Positions 31,045 through 36,844 of a stretch of DNA of 36,844 bases are shown here, piece by piece. Under the pieces are notes generated by a model, which was not told the DNA's origin, made no database searches, and was given only the letters and a program-made list of their open reading frames with translations. The translations under genes were made by a program, and so were the position numbers. Positions within the stretch are counted from its first letter, which is position 1; the number at the start of each line of letters is the position of its first letter. The stretch is from Actinomycetota bacterium (GTDB taxonomy: Bacteria; Actinomycetota; Actinomycetes; Actinomycetales; Microbacteriaceae): positions 1-36,844 of the forward strand of contig JAUZFP010000098.1 of NCBI GenBank assembly GCA_030838475.1. Direction: 5' to 3'.

Positions 31045-32118
31045 TCAGAGGGTCGTTCGGAGGTTTCGGATAACCTCCGCGGAAGCCCTTAGGAGCTTGT
31101 CCACAGATCCGGCCTCACCGATGGTGATCCGCAAACCCTCACCGAGGGCCCTCGTGATGATGCCGTGGCTGGCGAAAACGTCGTGCGCGGTGGCCGTCGA
31201 CGGCCCCGTCGTCAGCCAGACGAAGTTGCCGTTCGGCTTGGGCACATCCCAGCCCTGGTCGACGAGGGACTGCCACACCTCATCACGCAGAACCGCAATT
31301 CGGCCCACCCGCTCGAGGAGTTGCTCCTCGTGATCCAGCGAAACGATCGCGGCCAGCTGCGCGTGCTCGGTGACGGAAAGCGGGATCGCCGCCGCGCGCG
31401 CGGCATCCATGACGTACTCCGGTCCGACCGCGTATCCGATTCGGAGGCCCGCGAGCCCGTACGCCTTCGAGAAGGTGCGGAGCACGACGAGGTTCGGATA
31501 CCTGGCCAGCAGTGGGATGCCGCGGACGGCATCCGGGTCGGTCACGAATTCGATGTACGCCTCATCGAGGACCACTAGAACGGTCGGCGGGACGAGAGCC
31601 ATGAAGCTCTCGAACTCCTCGAGCGTCACGATCGTGCTGGTCGGGTTGTTCGGCGTGCAGACCAGGATGACGCGCGTGCGGTCGGTGATCGCCTTCGCCA
31701 TCGCCGGCAGGTCGTGGCGGTGATCGGCTGTGTTCGGCACGGTCACGCTCGTCGAGCCGGCAACGGTCACCAGCCCCGGGTAGGCCTCGAAGCTGCGCCA
31801 ACTGTACAGAACCTCGTCGCCGGGTCCGGACGCGGCGCTGATGAGCTGGGCCAAAACCGCAACCGATCCCGCGCCGACCTGGACCTCATGCTGGGTGACG
31901 CCGTAGCGCTCGGCAAGTCGGCCTCGCAACTCGGTGGCCGAACCGTCCGGGTAGCGATTGATCTGAGCACCCGAGATGGCCTCGAGTACCCGGGGCAGTG
32001 GCTCGAACGGGTTCTCGTTGGACGAAAGCTTGAACGCGTCGAACGCCGCCGCCTTGCCCTGGCGGTACGGCTCCAGGACCTCGATGTCCGGGCGGAGTCT
32101 GACGCGTGGGGTTGTCAC
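31045..32118 (-). CDS. HisC-like / aromatic aminotransferase (fold type I PLP enzyme)
   Basis: This 357-residue transaminase has '[14 protein letters not shown]' and '[18 protein letters not shown]' (substrate-pocket N-terminus). 'PNNPTST' and '[10 protein letters not shown]' (Asp185, pyridine ring) follow, then '[20 protein letters not shown]' with the PLP-binding Lys218. These fit histidinol-phosphate aminotransferase and the closely related actinobacterial aromatic aminotransferase Pat. No his genes flank it. Its place before a 2-oxoacid dehydrogenase makes a role in amino-acid-derived 2-oxoacids plausible. GTG start with TAGGCT 6 nt upstream. Confidence 0.88.
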   Translation of the reverse strand: MTTPRVRLRPDIEVLEPYRQGKAAAFDAFKLSSNENPFEPLPRVLEAISGAQINRYPDGSATELRGRLAERYGVTQHEVQVGAGSVAVLAQLISAASGPGDEVLYSWRSFEAYPGLVTVAGSTSVTVPNTADHRHDLPAMAKAITDRTRVILVCTPNNPTSTIVTLEEFESFMALVPPTVLVVLDEAYIEFVTDPDAVRGIPLLARYPNLVVLRTFSKAYGLAGLRIGYAVGPEYVMDAARAAAIPLSVTEHAQLAAIVSLDHEEQLLERVGRIAVLRDEVWQSLVDQGWDVPKPNGNFVWLTTGPSTATAHDVFASHGIITRALGEGLRITIGEAGSVDKLLRASAEVIRNLRTTL

Positions 32119-32124
32119 GCCCTC

Positions 32125-32130
32125 AGCCTA
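32125..32130 (-). promoter_or_regulatory. -10 hexamer of leaderless hisC-like gene
   Basis: TAGGCT on the minus strand lies 6 nt before the GTG at 32118. Confidence 0.5.
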
Positions 32131-32172
32131 ATTCTTCCCCGGTGTACTACCCGCGCCGTCACGGTCGCTCGA

Positions 32173-32178
32173 TAGCAT
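32173..32178 (+). promoter_or_regulatory. -10 hexamer of leaderless YvlD-like gene
   Basis: TAGCAT lies 6 nt before the ATG at 32185. Together with the minus-strand hexamer at 32125-32130 it makes a 66-nt divergent, doubly leaderless promoter region. Confidence 0.55.
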
Positions 32179-32184
32179 GGCGGT

Positions 32185-32592
32185 ATGCGCAGATTCCTGG
32201 TCCGACTCGTCATTAACGCCGTGGCCCTGTGGCTGACGACGCTCATCATCCTCGGCGTCCACGTGGTCTCCTACGCCCCCGGCGTGGGGCCGACCATCCT
32301 GACCTATCTCCTGGTCGCGCTGATTTTCGGCATCGTGAACGGTGTCATCGGCACCCTGATTCGCATCGTCGCCTTCCCGCTGTACATCATCACCCTGGGG
32401 CTGATCGCCCTGATCGTGAACACCCTGCTTCTGCTGCTGGTGGCGTGGTTGTCCACCCTGATCGGTTTCGGGCTTGTAATCGACACCTTCTGGTCCGGAT
32501 TCTGGGGCGCCCTCGTGCTGGCGATCATCAGTTTCCTGATCGGCCTGATCTTCCGGCCGCTGCTCGTTCCGTCTAATTCCGCCCGGCGGTAG
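32185..32592 (+). CDS. YvlD / phage-holin-4-superfamily membrane protein
   Basis: This 135-residue protein has four membrane segments, with 'ALIFGIVNGVIGTLIRIVAFPLYIITLGLIALIVNTLLLLL' as the core. The GIVNxxI...P(L)xxxTLGLxxLxxN pattern identifies the YvlD family, annotated as a holin superfamily by distant similarity. It is chromosomal and not next to any lysis or phage gene, so a cell-envelope role is more likely than lysis. The last codons and TAG (32590-32592) fall inside the first copy of the 23-bp tandem repeat. Confidence 0.85.
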   Translation: MRRFLVRLVINAVALWLTTLIILGVHVVSYAPGVGPTILTYLLVALIFGIVNGVIGTLIRIVAFPLYIITLGLIALIVNTLLLLLVAWLSTLIGFGLVIDTFWSGFWGALVLAIISFLIGLIFRPLLVPSNSARR

Positions 32593-32641
32593 ACGCTAGT
32601 TCCGCCCGGCGGTAGAGGCTAGTTCCGCCCGGCGGTAGAAG
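32573..32641. repeat. Three tandem 23-bp hairpin repeats
   Basis: Three head-to-tail 23-bp units (32573-32595, 32596-32618, 32619-32641) share CTARTTCCGCCCGGCGG followed by TAGA and two variable bases. Each contains a CCGC-CCG-GCGG hairpin. Unit 1 supplies the TAG of the plus-strand YvlD-like gene. Unit 3 supplies the TAG (CTA on plus) of the minus-strand hydrolase gene. The copies differ only in 1-3 bases, indicating recent duplication. Confidence 0.9.
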
Positions 32642-34082
32642 CAGAGACACGGGTGGCGACCCACAGCGTCGAGTCGACCCTGCTCGCCCCCGCCCCGAAC
32701 CGGTTCAACGGATCGAGCACCCCGCGAACCTCGCTGCTGCTGGCCTGATCGACGACCGCTGCGGTCTCCTGGTAGTAGCTCAACCGATGCGCCGGCACCG
32801 CCCAATCCGACGGGATCGGCGACGCCGCGAACGCGGGACGCTCAACGACGACCGCGTTCGGATTGATGTCGTACCCACTGGTGGCCGGCACGAGATCTTC
32901 CGCGTTGCGGACCGTGAGAACCGGAATGGATGCGGGGATCTCGACCTGGGCGGACGGAGCACCAAAGGTGACCACCCCGTGAACATTGAAGAGGCCCGCG
33001 GCCGCGACCTGAGAGGCAAGGAGTCCGCCCTGCGAGTACCCGTTGAGCACGACAGGCGATTCGGACGAGATGCCTGCGTCGTGCATGGCGGAGACGACGG
33101 CCGCATACGACGCGGATCTCTGCCCGCCCACACCGTTCAGGTCGCTGGTCAGGTCGAACGGCTGGTCGTGGGTGACCGGATCGAACGTCACCGTGCCGGC
33201 GATGTAGACGTCGAAACGGTCGGGCTTTCCCGCCTCGACGTAACGGTCGATTCTGATCTGTTCGCCGTTCGGGTCATTCTGTGGATCCGGGAACGACCCC
33301 GCGCGCTGCGCTAGGGATGTGGGCGGGGCACCGAACTCGAAGCTGCTCGTCTTTTTCACGGCGGCGGCGGTTGGCTCGAACAATCCGACCCCGCGACCCA
33401 GGGCGACGATCGCGTTCGACGACGAGGACACCCCGGTCAGCCGAGCGGAATCGAGGGCGTCGGCAACCGGCGGCGGCACGAGCATGAAGCCTGCCCCGAA
33501 GCCGTTCACGTCGCAAGCCAACTCGCGGATGACCGCCACGGTGCCTGGGTTCGTCAGGATTCGACCGTGCGCCTTGAGATAGGTCTGCAGCCCGACCGCC
33601 AGGGCGCCCGGCGATTGCCGGGTGATCGCGGACCCGACGAGGACTCCGGTGACCGCCGCGATCGCGAGGGGCAGGCCGAACAGCCTGGCGTCCGCGCCCG
33701 CCAGCCAGGCTGCGCCCTCATCGACCCGATGCGCGAGCGCGCCGGCCACCTGCTCCGTCTGTTCGTATTCGGCCAGGCACGCGAGCACGCCCGAGGCCGT
33801 GCGTTCCGCCCGGTCCTCCGCGGTCTGCAGTGTGCCGATCGCGGCCCGGATGACGCGGCGGGCATCGAGTGCGGCGAGTGGTACAGGGTCGGCGAGCGAA
33901 TTCCGCGGCTCGAGCGACTCGAGGACGCCGACCAACGATCCCGCGAAGAGCCGCGCGTCTTGGGCGAGCCTTCCCAGTGAATCGAGCTGGGCCAGGAGGG
34001 CGTCACTCGCGACGATGACCCTGCGCCGATAGGTCGTGGTGGTGGTGAGGGGCGACGGGGCTGGTGGTGTCGGATCAGGCAT
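32619..34082 (-). CDS. Alpha/beta hydrolase with helical N-terminal region
   Basis: This is a 487-residue protein. Residues about 20-130 are Ala/Leu-rich and helical, without cysteine-rich or catalytic motifs. A hydrophobic segment ('LFGLPLAIAAVTGVLVGSAI', about 135-154) follows. The hydrolase part has the nucleophile elbow 'VVLNGYSQGGLLASQ' (Ser350), Asp396 in 'VRNAEDLVPATSG', and His432 in 'VPAHRLSYYQETA', a complete triad. Substrate is unknown; an ester or lipid is likely. ATG at 34082 is preferred; a GTG at 34088 is possible. It overlaps the stop of the WXG-like gene, so the two are coupled. Its own stop lies in a 23-bp repeat. Confidence 0.75.
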   Translation of the reverse strand: MPDPTPPAPSPLTTTTTYRRRVIVASDALLAQLDSLGRLAQDARLFAGSLVGVLESLEPRNSLADPVPLAALDARRVIRAAIGTLQTAEDRAERTASGVLACLAEYEQTEQVAGALAHRVDEGAAWLAGADARLFGLPLAIAAVTGVLVGSAITRQSPGALAVGLQTYLKAHGRILTNPGTVAVIRELACDVNGFGAGFMLVPPPVADALDSARLTGVSSSSNAIVALGRGVGLFEPTAAAVKKTSSFEFGAPPTSLAQRAGSFPDPQNDPNGEQIRIDRYVEAGKPDRFDVYIAGTVTFDPVTHDQPFDLTSDLNGVGGQRSASYAAVVSAMHDAGISSESPVVLNGYSQGGLLASQVAAAGLFNVHGVVTFGAPSAQVEIPASIPVLTVRNAEDLVPATSGYDINPNAVVVERPAFAASPIPSDWAVPAHRLSYYQETAAVVDQASSSEVRGVLDPLNRFGAGASRVDSTLWVATRVSASTAGRN

Positions 34083-34338
34083 GTCCACCCAGCTCGAACA
34101 GTGCCAGCGCGGTCAGATCGGTCGCGGATCGAAGCAGCTCCCTCGTCGTTTCGAGATCGCGCGAGAGCTGGTCGAGAGCCCGCTGATACGCCCACGCCGC
34201 AAACCCGTCCCACCCGCTGGCGTCGACGCGCGGAGCGGCGAGCGCGGCGGCGGCCACGCGCGCGGAAATTGAGCGCAGTTGGTCGATCGCCTGCGCCAGT
34301 TCCGCTGAGACTGCAGCGGTGCCATCCAGCTCAGACAC
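34075..34338 (-). CDS. Small WXG-like helical protein
   Basis: This is an 87-residue, cysteine-free, mostly helical protein. 'SAELAQAIDQLRSISARVAAAALA' precedes a turn 'DASGWDGFAAWAYQRALDQLSRDLE', giving the helix - W-x-G - helix layout of WXG100-type proteins (GWDG turn). GTG at 34338 has GGGAG 5 nt upstream. Its stop codon overlaps the start region of the alpha/beta hydrolase gene. WXG proteins often partner a larger protein whose N-terminus is also a helical hairpin. No type VII secretion gene is in the window, so export is speculative. Confidence 0.6.
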   Translation of the reverse strand: MSELDGTAAVSAELAQAIDQLRSISARVAAAALAAPRVDASGWDGFAAWAYQRALDQLSRDLETTRELLRSATDLTALALFELGGHA

Positions 34339-34482
34339 GAGAGCTCCCTTCTTCCTTTCGAGTGTGCGGTGGCGGACCGTTGTCGTCCCGACTCTTCCCG
34401 GAGCCACGGGCCAATCTGCCGATTACTGGTCGTGTGGAGGAGCGGACTGCGCCATTCAACAGATATGCGGGAGACTGTAGCC

Positions 34483-35025
34483 ATGAGTTTCGACCGCACT
34501 CTCGATGAGTCGGCGCTCTTTCGAATCTGTTTCGTGTGCACGGGCAATATCTGCCGTTCCCCGATGGCGGAAGCCGTCTTCAAAGACCTCGTTCGCAGCG
34601 CGGGGCTTGAGTCCGTCGTGGCTGTCATCTCCGCAGGCACCGGCGATTGGCACGTCGGCGAACCGTCGGATGACCGCACCGTCGAGGCCCTCCGTGCGCG
34701 CGGCCTGGATGGCACGCACCACCGGGCCAAGCAGTTCGACCCCGACTGGTTCGAGAACCTGGACCTCATCGTCGGGTTCGACCGCAGCCACGAGCGCATC
34801 CTCCGTGCCTGGGCGAACAACGACATCGATCGCTCCAAGGTCCAGCTCCTGATGACCTTTGACGCCGACGCGTCCGGTCCGCTCGAGGTGCCCGATCCCT
34901 ACTATTCGGATGCCGCACTGTTCGACCTCGTTCTCGCCATGATCGAGAAGGCCTGCGCGGCCCTGTTCCGCCAGGTCAGCCCCGGCATCCCGAAGCCCCA
35001 CGCAATCCATAAGGACGTCTCATGA
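34483..35025 (+). CDS. Low-molecular-weight protein-tyrosine phosphatase
   Basis: This is a 180-residue cytosolic phosphatase. The P-loop 'CFVCTGNICRSPMAEAVF' gives the Cys19-x5-Arg25 signature. 'VPDPYYSDAALFD' supplies the general acid (Asp138, DPYY). The 'ISAGTGDWHVGEPSDDRTVEALRARG' stretch is typical of LMW-PTP/Wzb-like enzymes. Start ATG at 34483 has GGGAG about 11 nt upstream. Its stop overlaps the purB start (ATGA), an unusual but tight coupling. The target is unknown; no capsule kinase gene is present. Confidence 0.9.
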   Translation: MSFDRTLDESALFRICFVCTGNICRSPMAEAVFKDLVRSAGLESVVAVISAGTGDWHVGEPSDDRTVEALRARGLDGTHHRAKQFDPDWFENLDLIVGFDRSHERILRAWANNDIDRSKVQLLMTFDADASGPLEVPDPYYSDAALFDLVLAMIEKACAALFRQVSPGIPKPHAIHKDVS

Positions 35026-36407
35026 GCCCCCTTCCCGACCAGCCGATCAGTCCGCTCGATGGGCGCTACCGCGCCGCGGTCGGGGAACTGGGCGAGCACC
35101 TCTCCGAGGCCGGACTCAATCGGGCACGGGTACGCGTCGAGGTCGAGTGGCTGCTCTACCTGACCGACCGCGAGCTGTTCGGTTCCCACCGACTCGATCT
35201 TGAGCAGACCCGCAAGCTGCGTGAACTGGTCAGCGGCTTCGACCAGGTCGAGATCGACGAACTCGCGCGCCTCGAGGCCACGACCCGCCACGACGTGAAG
35301 GCCGTCGAATACCTCGTGCGAGCGAGGCTGGCCGAACTCGGGCTCGCATCCGTCGCCGAGCTCACCCACTTCGCCTGCACGAGTGAAGACATCAACAACC
35401 TCTCCTACGCGCTCACCATCGGCGCGGCGGTGCGCGAGATCTGGTTGCCCCGGCTCCGTACCGTCATCGACGCGCTTCGCGATTGGGCGGTCAGGCACCG
35501 TTCGGATGCGATGCTCGCGCACACGCACGGACAGCCCGCCACACCGACCACGCTCGGCAAGGAATTCGCCGTGTTCGTCGGGCGCCTCGAGCGGGTCGCC
35601 GCGCAGATCGAGGGGACCGAGTACCTGGGCAAGTTCAGCGGAGCGACGGGAACCTTCGCCGCACACGTCGTCGCGGACGCCGGCCTCGACTGGCCGGCCG
35701 TCTCGCGAGAGTTCGTCCTCTCTCTGGGTCTCGACTGGAATCCGCTGACCACCCAGATCGAGCCGCACGACTGGCAGGCGGAGCTCTACTCGAGGATTAG
35801 CCACGCCAATCGCATCCTTCACAACCTGTGCACCGACATCTGGACCTACATCTCGATGGGGTATCTCACGCAGATCCCGCAGGCCGGCGCGACCGGGTCA
35901 TCCACCATGCCGCACAAGATCAACCCGATCAGGTTCGAAAATGCCGAGGCCAATTTCGAACTGTCGAGCGCACTGCTCGACTCACTCGCGGCAACCCTGG
36001 TGACCTCGCGGCTGCAGCGTGACCTGACCGACTCGACGACCCAGCGCAACGTCGGGGTCGCGATCGGTCACTCCCTGCTGGCGCTCGACAATGTCGCGCG
36101 CGGCCTGGGTGAGATCGCCGTCGACACGGTAAAGCTCGACGCGGATCTGGATGCGAACTGGGAGATTCTCGGTGAGGCCATCCAGACGGTCATCCGCGCC
36201 GAAGTCACCGCCGGCCGCAGCTCGATCGCGGACCCGTACGCGATGCTCAAGGAACTCACCCGCGGCAAGCGGATCGGCCAGAAGGAACTCGTCGCGTTCA
36301 TCGACGGCCTCGACATCGGCGCGGATGCGAAGCAGCGCCTCCGCGAGCTGACCCCTCGGACGTATGTGGGCCTCGCGAGCGAGTTGGTCGACTACCTCGA
36401 CGCCTAG
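35022..36407 (+). CDS. purB: Adenylosuccinate lyase
   Basis: This 461-residue homotetrameric enzyme cleaves fumarate from adenylosuccinate and from SAICAR in purine synthesis. 'ISPLDGRYRAAVGELGEHLSEAG' is the N-terminus of the E. coli-like subgroup. 'HFACTSEDINNLSYAL', 'LAHTHGQPATPTTLGKE' (catalytic His region) and 'GATGSSTMPHKINPIRFENAEAN' (signature loop with catalytic Ser) are all intact. Length matches E. coli PurB (456). It is co-transcribed with, and translationally coupled to, the phosphatase gene. Confidence 0.97.
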   Translation: MSPLPDQPISPLDGRYRAAVGELGEHLSEAGLNRARVRVEVEWLLYLTDRELFGSHRLDLEQTRKLRELVSGFDQVEIDELARLEATTRHDVKAVEYLVRARLAELGLASVAELTHFACTSEDINNLSYALTIGAAVREIWLPRLRTVIDALRDWAVRHRSDAMLAHTHGQPATPTTLGKEFAVFVGRLERVAAQIEGTEYLGKFSGATGTFAAHVVADAGLDWPAVSREFVLSLGLDWNPLTTQIEPHDWQAELYSRISHANRILHNLCTDIWTYISMGYLTQIPQAGATGSSTMPHKINPIRFENAEANFELSSALLDSLAATLVTSRLQRDLTDSTTQRNVGVAIGHSLLALDNVARGLGEIAVDTVKLDADLDANWEILGEAIQTVIRAEVTAGRSSIADPYAMLKELTRGKRIGQKELVAFIDGLDIGADAKQRLRELTPRTYVGLASELVDYLDA

Positions 36408-36411
36408 AGCG

Positions 36412-36669
36412 TCAGTGGCCCGCGCGATCCTGGTCGTCGATGTCGCGGCGCTCCTCGAGGTCGGGCTTGGTCGTAATGGCCAGTGTCGCGAGCACCACGA
36501 GTGCCACGATGAATCCGACTCCCGCGAAGATGCCGCCGAGTTCCCACTCGCGGGTCGAGAAGACGACGACCAGGCCGACGAAGACGGCAACGATCGCCGC
36601 AAAGACCAGAAGCTCGACGGGGCGAAAGCGATCGCGTCGCGTCGGCGGGGTCGGGTTTTCGTCCGTCAC
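36412..36669 (-). CDS. Small two-helix membrane protein
   Basis: This 85-residue protein has two hydrophobic segments ('LLVFAAIVAVFVGLVVVF' and 'IFAGVGFIVALVVLATLAI') flanked by charged ends. No family was recognised. GTG at 36669 overlaps the stop of the upstream gene (GTGA), so both belong to one unit. It is convergent with purB with a 4-nt gap. Confidence 0.65.
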   Translation of the reverse strand: MTDENPTPPTRRDRFRPVELLVFAAIVAVFVGLVVVFSTREWELGGIFAGVGFIVALVVLATLAITTKPDLEERRDIDDQDRAGH

Positions 36670-36844
36670 GAGGTTGCCCCATCCTTTACTGCGGCGCTCG
36701 CACCGAAGCGCAGCGAGAAGCCGGCGATAGCGAGATACACGGCGACTACCGCGCCGTAGATTCCCATCGACCCGACCACCATGACCGAGGCGTTCAAAAT
36801 GCGCGCCCCGCCGTCACCCGGCGCGTTGTAGTGCTGCACGTAGT
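36666..36844 (-). CDS. C-terminal part of a membrane protein, cut by window edge
   Basis: About 59 codons are visible, running from the window end to TGA at 36668-36666. The visible protein has 'YVQHYNAPGDGGARILNASV' and one membrane helix ('VGSMGIYGAVVAVYLAIAG'), with a charged tail. The start lies outside the window. No family was identified. It is translationally coupled to the 85-residue membrane gene. Confidence 0.6.
   Translation of the reverse strand, partial: YVQHYNAPGDGGARILNASVMVVGSMGIYGAVVAVYLAIAGFSLRFGASAAVKDGATS

Noticed and set aside
32185-32592. Prophage lysis module suggested by the holin-like protein
   Set aside because: The YvlD-type protein is a common chromosomal family, and there are no phage structural, lysis or integrase genes nearby.

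Overview
The window looks like chromosome from a high-GC actinobacterium, most likely family Microbacteriaceae. The evidence is GC-rich codon use, a mycobacterial-style bifunctional dCTP deaminase, a fused CopD-CtaG copper/cytochrome protein, a Mycobacterium-like Zur, many GTG starts, and many genes whose start codon lies 6-7 nt after a TANNNT hexamer (the actinobacterial leaderless-mRNA signature). I see no integrase, transposase, plasmid or prophage module and no CRISPR array. It is ordinary chromosomal DNA, densely packed, with only one gene-free stretch of about 300 nt.

Layout. Positions 1-6.7 kb hold an MFS transporter, a PEP-mutase-like enzyme, a MarR-like regulator, a lone phytoene desaturase (crtI) led by an unannotated 44-codon frame, idi diverging from that frame, dcd, and two small membrane proteins. 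Positions 6.7-8.8 kb hold tRNA-Gly(CCC), an MHS-type symporter and pnuC. Positions 8.8-17 kb hold a secreted ExeM/NucH-like nuclease, small enzymes (UBP zinc finger, VOC, patatin, dienelactone hydrolase, DinB), a DUF4383 protein and a Pif1-like helicase. Positions 17-20 kb hold a membrane-anchored unknown and CopD-CtaG.

Positions 20-27.5 kb form a zinc-themed block. It contains hup; an rpmB-rpmG-rpsN operon encoding cysteine-poor (zinc-independent) ribosomal proteins; a DUF2510/DUF3592 protein; a CDF metal exporter; and a znuA-znuC-znuB-znuB-zur operon preceded by a near-palindromic Fur/Zur box that sits inside the first codons of znuA. Positions 27.5-32.1 kb hold a 2-oxoacid dehydrogenase operon (E1alpha, E1beta, E2; no E3 here) behind a HisC-like aminotransferase. 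Positions 32.2-36.8 kb hold a YvlD/holin-like membrane protein, a 3 x 23-bp hairpin repeat that supplies stop codons to two convergent genes, a WXG-like small protein paired with an alpha/beta hydrolase, a low-molecular-weight phosphatase coupled to purB, and two small membrane genes (one cut by the window edge).

The signals most worth a second look are non-coding or compositional: an apparently symmetric bidirectional leaderless promoter between idi and the crtI leader peptide; the Zur box overlapping a leaderless start; two hairpin elements sharing a GACTTTGC arm motif; the tandem hairpin repeat at 32.6 kb; the roughly 29-30 nt spaced repeats between the CDF gene and zur; and an excess of the hexamer GGATGC/GCATCC. 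I do not see a clearly new multi-gene system. The WXG-like/hydrolase pair and the crtI leader peptide are the best candidates for undescribed protein biology.
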